A stretch of 64,000 nt of DNA, taken from NCBI GenBank assembly GCA_964411665.1, contig CAYPMR010000004.1, forward strand, positions 47,146-111,145, in the 5' to 3' direction. This DNA comes from CALFCE01 sp964411665. Lineage in GTDB: Bacteria; Pseudomonadota; Gammaproteobacteria; Granulosicoccales; Granulosicoccaceae. The notes under the pieces are model-generated. The model did no database searches, was not told the origin of the DNA, and was given only the letters and a program-made list of their open reading frames with translations. Position numbers and translations under genes: made by a program. Of this stretch, positions 55,211 to 63,582 are shown in pieces. Positions within the stretch are counted from its first letter, which is position 1; each line of letters begins with the position of its first letter.

Positions 55211-56893
55211 TTATAATTGAACAGCTGATTCAGGGGACGTCGCTATAAGAAAGATTGCCTCGACGATACGTTGAGACGCTGCCCAACTGTAGTCGCGTGA
55301 GTTCATCAGTCTTAACGCTTCCTGGCGTAGCTCGTCGGTCATCGTTCCACCGAGCAGAACCCTATCAAGGTGATCGAGCAGCGCATCAAGATTTTCTCCA
55401 AACTCCAACTCCCTGTTTATGTTTATCGCTATGCGTTGCTCATCCGATTCGTATTTCGCGTTGTGAGACCAAATGCTGTTGGCAAGCAGGCGATTGGTTA
55501 TGGTGATAATTGATGTTTCATCGTGAATTTCAAACTCCGGAGAGACCATGTTATTTTCTCGAATAACACCTGGCTGACTAAAGAACGGAGTGAAAAAATT
55601 GAACACAGAATTTGCATTCAATGGCGCTTGATTTAATTCGTCGGCAGCAAAAGAGTAATTAAAATTGTGGTGAATGTTGTCTGGTTTAAATGCCCGCCAC
55701 AAGGCAGTGACGCGCAGTAACGGTTCTTTTAATTTGCCAAAAGTGTTTGGCGCAAGTGCATGGCCATTCAATGCTTCTTCGTGCAATAAAATGGCTGATA
55801 CGACGCTGGCAAGAGACCCTCTGGTGCCGTTTCCGTTGTCATTGAATACACCTGCTATGTCACTGATGTATTGTGGTGACGGATTGCTGGTGACCAGGCG
55901 TTGGATCAGTTGTTTGGACAAAAACGGTCCGACATTGGGGTGGTTGAAAATGTTGTCCAGAGCCATTTGTAAATCTTCTGCAGCACTCTGGTTGGCTGGC
56001 ACGACAAATCCGTTGAGCAGTTCTTTTGATCCCTTGTCGTGAAAATCCTCGAAGGCTCTCATGGGTGTTATGTAGTCAGTATTGTTCGCCCAACGAAAGT
56101 CTTCCGCATTGGCAAAATGCCATCCGGTGAAAACGTGAGCAAAAGCTTCGACGGTATTTTGATCGTAGGTAGGTAGTGCGATACCGTCGCCATCTCGCTT
56201 CACAGATCCATCCTGATTTAACTGCTCAAGGCCTATGGTGAACAGTTGCAGCAACTCTCTGGCAAAATTTTCGTCTGGTCGTATGTTTGATTCAGCATCT
56301 GGCTTTCTGTTGCCTTTCATACTGAGGTATTCACCCATAATCGGATTAAGGGTGATGGCTTCCATCAATTCCCTGTAATTTCCGAAAGCATGGTCGACAA
56401 GAATGTCGTAGTAGTTTGCAAGACCCGGCTGCTCATCGCCGAGTGCATCTTTACCGGAAATCACAAGAATTTCGCTTAGTGCAAAAGCGACACGCTGACG
56501 CAACTGATCCGGCGCTTCAATGGATGTTCGCCACCACACGTTGACGTATTGAGCCCAGCGGGAATTGGCATCTGCCAGTCCTTGTGACATGGAAGTCGCT
56601 GGCAATGCCATTTGTTCGGTAATCCAGTCAACTGGTGTTTGTAGCTTCAACGATTCAATATCGTCGAGTGTTGGACCGAAGGTAGCGCGGGTAAGGAATC
56701 GATGAGCTGCAGTGTCGTTAAGCGAAGAAACAGCAGCACCCAGTTCCAAAGAACTTGGCGCAGCAGCCCCTGGCACGACTACAACAGCCTCGCTATTTGC
56801 ATCTGTTGTTCCTGCGGGAGCGCCGCCGCCACAACCGGCAACTGTGACCGTTAGAGCTATAACGGTGAGATATGTTTTTATTGTTATTTTCAT
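55211..56893 (-). CDS. DUF1800 lipoprotein
   Basis: A signal peptide with lipobox TVTVAGC and a Gly-rich start indicates a lipoprotein. DUF1800 features follow: HRFLTRATFGPTLDDIESL, WWRTSIEAPDQLRQRVAFALSEILVIS, GNYRELMEAITLNPIMGEYLS and ENFARELLQLFTIG, and the FFTPFFSQPG segment. ATG 56893 is preferred over TTG 56902. It is first gene of the DUF1800-DUF1501 pair. The family is suspected to act in envelope or polymer metabolism; evidence is thin. Confidence 0.92.
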   Translation of the reverse strand: MKITIKTYLTVIALTVTVAGCGGGAPAGTTDANSEAVVVVPGAAAPSSLELGAAVSSLNDTAAHRFLTRATFGPTLDDIESLKLQTPVDWITEQMALPATSMSQGLADANSRWAQYVNVWWRTSIEAPDQLRQRVAFALSEILVISGKDALGDEQPGLANYYDILVDHAFGNYRELMEAITLNPIMGEYLSMKGNRKPDAESNIRPDENFARELLQLFTIGLEQLNQDGSVKRDGDGIALPTYDQNTVEAFAHVFTGWHFANAEDFRWANNTDYITPMRAFEDFHDKGSKELLNGFVVPANQSAAEDLQMALDNIFNHPNVGPFLSKQLIQRLVTSNPSPQYISDIAGVFNDNGNGTRGSLASVVSAILLHEEALNGHALAPNTFGKLKEPLLRVTALWRAFKPDNIHHNFNYSFAADELNQAPLNANSVFNFFTPFFSQPGVIRENNMVSPEFEIHDETSIITITNRLLANSIWSHNAKYESDEQRIAININRELEFGENLDALLDHLDRVLLGGTMTDELRQEALRLMNSRDYSWAASQRIVEAIFLIATSPESAVQL

Positions 56894-57113
56894 CTCCAAC
56901 ACTTCTGTGAACTGTGTCAGAGTGAGCTAACGGCGTATTGTGCGAAATCTGAATTATAAAGCGCAAAGCTGCTGTATAAATCTAATAAATGATGCGTGCA
57001 GGATTAGTTAGCGTGAGCCAGTACACAAATCTATTGCAGACCGGCTTGCGAATATCGAGACGTTGTGGTGATCATTTGATGCATGTCAGAGGTGCCCAAG
57101 CTTTACACAGGCC

Positions 57114-57233
57114 ATGGTTGATAGGGTAACAATCAGTGGAGCCGAGGTGGTTGGCGAAGTGGCTAGCGAAGTGGCTAATGAATTGGTTAACGAAGTGGGT
57201 CAGGGTAATAAGCGGCCGATAAAAAGACCGTAA
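57114..57233 (+). CDS. Possible 39-residue ORF with tandem repeats
   Basis: ATG 57114 to TAA 57231 encodes a short acidic peptide whose centre is a four-fold 12 bp tandem repeat (GAAGTGGCTAGC-type, about 57155-57203). It reads EVAS-EVAN-ELVN-EVGQ, then a basic tail KRPIKRP. The repeat keeps frame and each unit differs mainly at third or conservative positions, which hints at coding. No strong ribosome site is seen. It may be a spurious frame over a repeat. Confidence 0.3.
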   Translation: MVDRVTISGAEVVGEVASEVANELVNEVGQGNKRPIKRP

Positions 57234-57253
57234 TAGCTGGCAAAGCAAAAAGT

Positions 57254-57286
57254 CTATACGGGCAGGTTAAATGTCTACCCGTATAG
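57254..57286 (-). terminator. Rho-independent terminator for the BON-OmpA operon
   Basis: CTATACGGGCAG pairs with CTACCCGTATAG (one mismatch-like G:T position) around a 9-base loop. On the minus strand ACTTTTTG follows. It starts 7 bp past the end of the coiled-coil gene. Confidence 0.75.
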
Positions 57287-57292
57287 GTGATT

Positions 57293-58270
57293 TTAGGTGT
57301 CTTTTTTTCCAGACCCTTTCACGCGCTCCCACAAAGACCGTTTGCGAGGCTTTGATGTAGCATTTTCGCTCTGCTTGCCAGTGACATTCTTTGATGGTTG
57401 ATTCGAAGCAGTGCTCGCGCCTTGACTGCGTTCATTATGCGCACTGGTTACTCTCTCGTCGCGCGCCTGGCCAGGCGTTGTCGTGGGATCGTCAAAAGAC
57501 TGCTTCGGCAAGCTTCCTGATGCATCGGACTTTTGGGAGTAGGTCGAGTTGTCAGTGGTGTACAGGCCGGTTTCGATCATACGGTCGTTGCCCTGATCAA
57601 GTACCTGCGTTCTGTCGAAAATATCACTGTCATCGAGTGAGCGTTGTGTGCCGGGTTTGAAGTCATCCGTGTCCCTTTGAGAAGGTCCGGGCGTACCGCC
57701 GGCTCTTGGAGCAGGTACGGCAGCGGGCGCCGTTCGGCTGCTGTTTCTCGCAGGACTTGGCGGTTTTGCAGGTTTTGCCTCTGGAGGTTTGTTGGAACTG
57801 AAACCATAGGGTCTGGGTACTGTATCCTTCCCGTGATTACTGGCTTTCACAAGATTGGTGATTTCTCGGTCTTTCTCGGCAATAATTTTTTCCAGGCGAG
57901 TATGCGTCTCTTTTTGCTTGTTGCTCAGTCGCTGTACTTCTATGTGTGCCTTATGAACAGCTGACTTGTTGGTATCCAAGGAGGAACCGAGCGTCTTGTT
58001 CCTGGCATCCAGTGCTTCCACGCGTGATGACAACACGCGCGTTTCCTGCTGGGCCGATTCAATACGTGCCTTGTGCTCCTGCTCATTTTCATGGAATTTG
58101 TTTTGCCACGCACGCTCCCTTGCCAGAAGCTTGTCTCGTGCAAATGCCGCTTTACAAAGCCAGCCGATAATCAGACCGAGAATACTGGCTGCTACCAGAC
58201 ACAGTGCCATCTCGGTGATTAAAAATTTCATCGTTCCCCACTCTGCCAGGAGTGGCGACAGTTTTGCCAT
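57293..58270 (-). CDS. Membrane-anchored coiled-coil protein of unknown function
   Basis: One N-terminal transmembrane helix (ITEMALCLVAASILGLIIGWLC) is followed by a heptad-rich coiled coil at about 45-150. A Pro/Ala/Ser-rich, low-complexity and polar C-terminal half of about 170 residues ends in a basic KPRKRSLWERVKGSG tail. No catalytic motif is present. ATG 58270 has GGA about 10 bp upstream; the frame opens at TTG 58282. It follows the BON-OmpA gene by 28 bp, so the two probably act together at the envelope. Confidence 0.72.
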   Translation of the reverse strand: MAKLSPLLAEWGTMKFLITEMALCLVAASILGLIIGWLCKAAFARDKLLARERAWQNKFHENEQEHKARIESAQQETRVLSSRVEALDARNKTLGSSLDTNKSAVHKAHIEVQRLSNKQKETHTRLEKIIAEKDREITNLVKASNHGKDTVPRPYGFSSNKPPEAKPAKPPSPARNSSRTAPAAVPAPRAGGTPGPSQRDTDDFKPGTQRSLDDSDIFDRTQVLDQGNDRMIETGLYTTDNSTYSQKSDASGSLPKQSFDDPTTTPGQARDERVTSAHNERSQGASTASNQPSKNVTGKQSENATSKPRKRSLWERVKGSGKKDT

Positions 58271-58298
58271 CAGGTTTTCCAAGGCGAATTGTCCCCAG

Positions 58299-60032
58299 TC
58301 AAAAATTGAATTCTATGCGTCGATTGCGAGCCCGCCCTTCAGCGGTTGAATTATCCGCGATTGGCGCTCTCTCACCGTACCCAAAAGGCTGCAGCTTGTC
58401 GGCAGATAGGCCTTTGCTCACCAGATAGTCTCTGACAGAGCGTGCACGCGCTTCACTAAGAAGCTGATTTTCTGCATTATTGCCACTCGAGTCTGTATAG
58501 CCGGCGATAATCACTTCTGTATCTGCATAATCAATAAAAATTGCTGCAATCTGATCAAGAATGACACGACTTTCCGGTCGTAAAACATCTGATCCGCTGT
58601 CAAACAAAATACCCTGAGTATTGACACCCTGCATTCGCTCTGCAAGCGGCTGCAGTGGCGCAGGTTCCGGCTGCGGCTCGGGCACAGGCGCAGGTTCCGG
58701 CTCCGGCTGTGGTTCTGGCTCGTCCACGTTAATGCGGGTTTCCACACTGACCAAATCGCCAAGCCCGGACTTTAATGTATTTTCCAGCAGGTTTTTATTG
58801 TCCTGATTATTAGTAGTGCCTTGCATGTCCAGACTTTGTGCGTCGACTGTTAGTTGTAGCTGTTTAACTTTGGCGCCGGTGCGTAATGAATCGATCAATA
58901 ATGGAAGCCAGGGAGTTTCGTTGGCATTTTCATCAACAGAAATTTGATTGCGTACCACTGATGCCTCAGTAGACTGGCGTACTGCCGCCAATAGTTGCGT
59001 GATTCCCGTCGACTGAGGAAGAATGCCACCCACAGTCACATCGCCCGCATCGTTTGTCAGGATCGAGATTTGCGATTGAGTTACTGGGAGCAGTTCGGGT
59101 TCAGGTTCTGGTTCTGGTTCAGGTGCTGGTTCAGGTGTTGGTTCGGGTTCGGGTGCAACGCTCAAGCTGTTGTCGAGTAAGAAATCCACACCGAAACTGC
59201 TGACTACCGATGACGAAATTTCCGCAGCCTCTGTCTCGCTGCTGGCTACCCCTGCTATGCGTATGGTGTCGGATTCCACATGCAACTCAGGTTGCTGCAG
59301 GTTTTTAAGTGCTGCAAGGCTGGAAACAGCTGGCTCAAGCCACCCGGCGTTTTCAGTACCCTCGTCAACTACGAGTTGATCATTAATCTGATCGTCAGGA
59401 AACAGGTTTGTCAGGTTTTTGCGGATAAGTTCAGCTGAATCGTTGTCCGAAACTTGCCCGCTCAGCTCGATTTGGTTGTCATTTTTGGTGACATGCAATT
59501 GTGGCTTGGCCAGCGGCTTGACAACAGATTCGGCAACAGGCTCGACTTGCACGACTGGTTCAGCTTGCGCGACTGGTTCAGCCTGAGACTGACTGATGCT
59601 GAGCTGGTTTTCAACGTTACGCACCCCGGGTGTGTTCTCGGCAGCACTGACAATCGCGTCGATTTTTTGCTGGTTCTCTACCTGGCCCTGCAACAGGACA
59701 TTGCGTCCGTCGCTGATGCTGGCGCTTACCGATGTGCCTGCGGCCGCGCTTGCAACCGAGGTATTTACGTTATCCAGCAGTCGAGCTTCGGCGACAGGCC
59801 AGTGGTAGTGCAGACATACGAAGAGTATGCCTAGCAAGCCTATTAATCCGAGCAGCATCCAGAGAAATGCACCACCGGATTGCCTGTATGCAAGGTTAGC
59901 GAGCGCAGATACGCCTCTTGCGTGTTGTACCGCTGTCATTGAGTTTTTGGGGGTCGCAGTTTCTGACTCAATTGCAGATTCTGCTCTAGACGCTTTTGTA
60001 GTCAGCACAGGCCTCTTTATAGCTTTTGCCAC
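58299..60032 (-). CDS. BON-repeat OmpA-family envelope protein
   Basis: A transmembrane helix (GGAFLWMLLGLIGLLGILFVCL) near the N-terminus anchors a long periplasmic part. BON-like units (RNVLLQGQVENQQKIDAI ... GVRNVENQLSI; then IELSGQVSDND; further copies near TIRIAGVASSE and VTVGGILPQS) are separated by Glu-Pro-rich linkers. A C-terminal OmpA peptidoglycan-binding domain has IAGYTDSSGNNAENQLLSEARA and GRARNRRIEF. The layout resembles mycobacterial ArfA (OmpATb). The frame opens at TTG 60098; GTG 60032 and ATG 59939 are possible starts and none has a clear ribosome site. Confidence 0.82.
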   Translation of the reverse strand: MAKAIKRPVLTTKASRAESAIESETATPKNSMTAVQHARGVSALANLAYRQSGGAFLWMLLGLIGLLGILFVCLHYHWPVAEARLLDNVNTSVASAAAGTSVSASISDGRNVLLQGQVENQQKIDAIVSAAENTPGVRNVENQLSISQSQAEPVAQAEPVVQVEPVAESVVKPLAKPQLHVTKNDNQIELSGQVSDNDSAELIRKNLTNLFPDDQINDQLVVDEGTENAGWLEPAVSSLAALKNLQQPELHVESDTIRIAGVASSETEAAEISSSVVSSFGVDFLLDNSLSVAPEPEPTPEPAPEPEPEPEPELLPVTQSQISILTNDAGDVTVGGILPQSTGITQLLAAVRQSTEASVVRNQISVDENANETPWLPLLIDSLRTGAKVKQLQLTVDAQSLDMQGTTNNQDNKNLLENTLKSGLGDLVSVETRINVDEPEPQPEPEPAPVPEPQPEPAPLQPLAERMQGVNTQGILFDSGSDVLRPESRVILDQIAAIFIDYADTEVIIAGYTDSSGNNAENQLLSEARARSVRDYLVSKGLSADKLQPFGYGERAPIADNSTAEGRARNRRIEFNF

Positions 60033-60200
60033 GGTGTAATGTAGGAGCTGTTTGAGTGTGTCGAGTGCGTTACATTGTAGGGAGTAGTTTCCCGTCAATA
60101 CAAGTCTGACACATAATCTACTCTAGTGAGCGCGACAACATATTGACTGGCGATCACCTGTTATCATTCATTATAGTTAGTAAACCTGCGATTTGTCTTC

Positions 60201-61709
60201 GTGCAAGGCCGTGTATACGGATGGAAAACCGTGAATATTTATTGCCAAATAGTTTCTCCACTGCGCTGCTTGTCAGATTTAAAGCCAATATGTTGCATCT
60301 TTAGGTCGATCGGTAGTAGTTTCCAGTTGTGTCGCCTTGCGCCTGCCGCAGCCAGCTTTTTTCTGGTGTTACTAGTGTTACTGGTGTTCGCTTTGCCAAA
60401 AACGGTTCTGGCAAAGTTCGAGTCCGAGATTCTGCAGCAATGCAGAAATCTTTCGTTGGCAGACGACGACATACACAACTGCCTGGATAATCATCTTGAT
60501 CTGATGGATGAAAACCTGAGTGACTTGCTCGACTTCATCCGCAGAGAACTAGAGAGCAGTCTGGACAATACACAAGCATTGAATGCCCTGGACAGATCGC
60601 AACAGGCTTTCGAAACCTATCGAACAGAAAATTGCCTGTGGTATCTGGAATTTTCCTCCCCTCGTAATATCGCCGAGCAAATCGCCAAAAACTGTCTTGC
60701 GACCATGTCTGAAGACCGACTGGCGGAATTGCAGCGCCTGGTTAAAACAGCCAATCCACAACCTCAGCAAAGTGGCTACTACGTGTTTGGGCCTGACCGT
60801 AATACGTTTACACCTTGCGGAGCACAGTCTCGTTTGTGGGTTGAAGGTGAAAGCACAGTTATCAACGAATTACAGCAAAGTTATCTGAACGAAGCTACGT
60901 CTGATTTGCAACTGGTCTATGTTGAACTGATTGGTGAGGTTGATTCTTCAGCAGTGACAAGCGCACTCGGACACGATGGTGTTTTCAATATACAAGGCCT
61001 GAAACTTCTTCGTGCGCCTACCGACATTGACTGTGCCCCGCCTCAACTTGATCGTGATGGTGATCCTGAATCTACTGATAATCTGGCAAATGATGTTTCG
61101 CCTGATACAACAATCGCATCATCGGTAAGCGATAATGATGATTCGAACCAGGCTGCGCTGGAGCCAGAGCAGACTCTAACTGCATACTTTGGTGAATGGA
61201 TAGCTGTCTGCGAACAGCTTGGCAGCAGTTATGGCTGCGCACTGAGTGCGCCACTTGTTAACTTGAATGCTGGCGAGACAGCTGAGGTGACGGAAATAGG
61301 TGCTAATACCCTGATCAATGGCGGCGCTGCGTTGCGTATCACACGTCGTTCGAAAGAGCGCACAATCGTCGATGTAGATTTCCCGCTTGCTCTCGGATCA
61401 ACCGTTACCGATGTTAGTCAAATTCACTGGACGGTTGATTCGTTTGATCTGGGCAAGATACTCCATTCGCAATTGCACGATATTGCCGGAGTTGGTGTTT
61501 TAAGCGGAGAGACGCTAGTGCGACAGTCTTTGCGCGAACGTTGGTTTATTCGTGATGAATTACTTCCGATGTTGCTCGAGGGGCGTAACCTGAACCTCTC
61601 TGTGTTATCGGAGAGTAACGTCGAGCATGATCTCTCGGCAACGCTCAATGGCCTGACAAGAGCGCTAAACTTCGCCGACGATTTTACCTCATCTGAAGGG
61701 GCTTTCTGA
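60201..61709 (+). CDS. LprI/DUF1311-type exported protein with an IalB-like C-terminal half
   Basis: A hydrophobic segment near 50-70 (SFFLVLLVLLVFALPKTVLA) looks like a signal peptide. The LprI-like domain has CRNLSLADDDIHNCL and the closing RSQQAFETYRTENCLWYLE with Cys pairs. The family includes lysozyme-inhibitor LprI. The C-terminal ~170 residues, starting YFGEWIAVCEQLGSSYGCALS, recall invasion-associated locus B proteins, though weakly. Divergent from the BON-OmpA gene. GTG 60201 gives a long leader; TTG 60327 just before the hydrophobic stretch is an alternative. Confidence 0.68.
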   Translation: MQGRVYGWKTVNIYCQIVSPLRCLSDLKPICCIFRSIGSSFQLCRLAPAAASFFLVLLVLLVFALPKTVLAKFESEILQQCRNLSLADDDIHNCLDNHLDLMDENLSDLLDFIRRELESSLDNTQALNALDRSQQAFETYRTENCLWYLEFSSPRNIAEQIAKNCLATMSEDRLAELQRLVKTANPQPQQSGYYVFGPDRNTFTPCGAQSRLWVEGESTVINELQQSYLNEATSDLQLVYVELIGEVDSSAVTSALGHDGVFNIQGLKLLRAPTDIDCAPPQLDRDGDPESTDNLANDVSPDTTIASSVSDNDDSNQAALEPEQTLTAYFGEWIAVCEQLGSSYGCALSAPLVNLNAGETAEVTEIGANTLINGGAALRITRRSKERTIVDVDFPLALGSTVTDVSQIHWTVDSFDLGKILHSQLHDIAGVGVLSGETLVRQSLRERWFIRDELLPMLLEGRNLNLSVLSESNVEHDLSATLNGLTRALNFADDFTSSEGAF

Positions 61710-61726
61710 GCATTTTGTCTGTATCT

Positions 61727-61756
61727 GCTGCAACGCGGCAAACTACCTGTTGCAGC
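61727..61756. other. Hairpin between LprI-like gene and thiN
   Basis: GCTGCAAC (61727-61734) and GTTGCAGC (61749-61756) form a perfect 8 bp stem without a U-tract. It may weakly end the upstream transcript. It does not resemble a TPP riboswitch. Confidence 0.35.
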
Positions 61757-61790
61757 TTATCGCGAATTATCAGACTGAAACGCAGAGCTA

Positions 61791-62501
61791 ATGACCTTGC
61801 ATCGCATATTGCTTATAGCCAATGGTGATTGTGACGCTGCCACCCTGGCACGTTGTCTGACATTGCAACCGCGAATGATCCTTTGTGTCGATGGTGGCTT
61901 GCGCCACTGCATCTCTGCAGGCATTGAACCAGACGTACTGCTTGGAGATTTCGACAGTGCAGACCCACTGCATGTTGCACAAATTGATAAGCGCAAGACT
62001 CGTTGTATTCAACACCCTGAAGATAAGGATGCTACTGACCTTGAGCTTGCCCTGCGTTACGTGGAGGCTGAGTTTATGAAGAACCCGGAAAAATTGGGTT
62101 ACGCAAATTGTGATCCGCAAGTGGAGGTTCTGCTGGCAGGTTTGAGTGGTGGACGTACAGATCATATGTTGGCCAACTGGCTGTTGCTTGCCAAAACGCA
62201 ATGGTCATTTGCCATAACTGTTATGGATCGATGTGGTACTGGCTTTTTCGTTTCTCCAAAATCAACCCGGGAAATCGCCTTGAATCCGGGCGACACCTTT
62301 AGTTTGCTGGCTTTGCGTCACGCATCAGGTGTTAACTGCGAAGGTGCTCGATACCCGCTCAAGAATGCTGAACTCGAAACCCATACATCACTCGGTGTCA
62401 GTAATGTCGCTCAATCGACTTCTGTCAAGGTCAGTGTAGAAGATGGCGCACTGCTAATGTATGTTAATGCCAAAGATTACAAACCTACAGGTGTCACATG
62501 A
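61791..62501 (+). CDS. thiN: Thiamine pyrophosphokinase
   Basis: An enzyme that transfers pyrophosphate from ATP to thiamine, giving TPP. Conserved pieces are ILIANGD-like LLIANGD, CVDGGLRHC, DVLLGDFDSADP, the catalytic DKDATDLELAL, and GLSGGRTDHMLANWLLL. The C-terminal beta domain has PGDTFSLLAL and TSLGVSN. Length (236) is normal. ATG 61791. The stop overlaps the ltaE start (ATGA), so the two are coupled. Confidence 0.93.
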   Translation: MTLHRILLIANGDCDAATLARCLTLQPRMILCVDGGLRHCISAGIEPDVLLGDFDSADPLHVAQIDKRKTRCIQHPEDKDATDLELALRYVEAEFMKNPEKLGYANCDPQVEVLLAGLSGGRTDHMLANWLLLAKTQWSFAITVMDRCGTGFFVSPKSTREIALNPGDTFSLLALRHASGVNCEGARYPLKNAELETHTSLGVSNVAQSTSVKVSVEDGALLMYVNAKDYKPTGVT

Positions 62502-63538
62502 GCCCCATTGATCTTAGAAGCGATACGGTTACCCGGCCAGTGCCGGCGATGCGTGATGCGATGCATCGTGCTGAGCTGGGTGATGTTGTGTACGGCGATG
62601 ACCCGACTGTTAATCGTCTGGAAAAATTAGCTGCCGAGATGGTGGGTATGGAAGCGGCAATCTTTGTTGCCAGTGGTACCCAATCCAATTTGATCGCGCT
62701 GCTAACGCATTGCCAGCGGGGTGATGAATATATTGTCGGGCATGATGCGCACACTTTTAAATATGAAGGGGGAGGGGCGGCTGTGTTCGGCAGTATTCAG
62801 CCCCAGACAGTGGCATTTAATAGCGATGCAGAATTGCCGCTGGATCAGGTGAGCGCTGTAATCAAACCCGATGATCCGCATTTTGCAAGAACCCGATTGC
62901 TTGCGCTGGAAAACACGCAACATGGCCGGGTTGTTAGTTTTGAATATTTGCAGGCAGCGCGTGATTTATGTAATGAGCGCAAACTCGGTTTGCATCTCGA
63001 TGGTGCACGTGTCTGCAATGCAGCCATAGCATCCGGTAGGTCGATCGATTCAATAACCAGACTGTTTGACAGCGTATCTGTGTGTTTGTCGAAAGGACTT
63101 GGTGCCCCTGTTGGTTCTGTGCTTTGTGGCAGTAAAGGATTTATCGAACAAGCCCGGCGCTGGCACAAAGTGACAGGTGGTGGTTGGCGACAAGCGGGTA
63201 TGTTGGCAGCTGCGGGTATATACAGTTTGGAGCATATGGTTGATCGCTTGGCTGAAGATCATGCCAACAGCGCATTGCTAGCCGACTTGATGGAAGATGC
63301 TGTCGGTGCGTCGGTCAGGAAAAAATGGACGCAAACGAACATGGTCTGGCTTGATCTTGAAGACAGCGTCGATGCTGATCAACTGGTTTCGCTGGCTTTA
63401 GCTCGTGGGTTACTTGTGTCTGCCAACGACCGGGTTTGCCGATTGGTGGTACACCATGATGTGTCTGAACAAAATGTCAGGGATGCCGCGGCTGCAATAC
63501 ATGAGTGCCTGAGAGATCCCCTGGTTGCTTGCAAGTAA
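62498..63538 (+). CDS. ltaE: Low-specificity L-threonine aldolase
   Basis: A PLP enzyme that splits threonine/allo-threonine to glycine and acetaldehyde. It has the family lead DLRSDTVTRPVPAMRDAM, then GDDPTVNRLE, FVASGTQSNLIA and ENTQHGRVV. LHLDGARVCNA holds the PLP-binding Asp, and CLSKGLGAPVGSVL holds the Schiff-base Lys. Length 346 matches LtaE. It overlaps thiN by 4 bp and precedes dtd by 44 bp. Confidence 0.95.
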   Translation: MSPIDLRSDTVTRPVPAMRDAMHRAELGDVVYGDDPTVNRLEKLAAEMVGMEAAIFVASGTQSNLIALLTHCQRGDEYIVGHDAHTFKYEGGGAAVFGSIQPQTVAFNSDAELPLDQVSAVIKPDDPHFARTRLLALENTQHGRVVSFEYLQAARDLCNERKLGLHLDGARVCNAAIASGRSIDSITRLFDSVSVCLSKGLGAPVGSVLCGSKGFIEQARRWHKVTGGGWRQAGMLAAAGIYSLEHMVDRLAEDHANSALLADLMEDAVGASVRKKWTQTNMVWLDLEDSVDADQLVSLALARGLLVSANDRVCRLVVHHDVSEQNVRDAAAAIHECLRDPLVACK

Positions 63539-63582
63539 GAGTGACAAAAACGGGTCACAAGAAACAATGACAAGTCGACAGT

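Noticed and set aside
57621..57807. Shadow frames over the coiled-coil and BON-OmpA genes
   Set aside because: These are Arg/Ser/Cys-rich translations typical of the opposite strand of Pro/Glu-rich coding sequence.
61710..61790. TPP riboswitch upstream of thiN
   Set aside because: Only a simple 8 bp hairpin is present; the conserved thi-box sequence CTGAGA and its partner helices are not seen.
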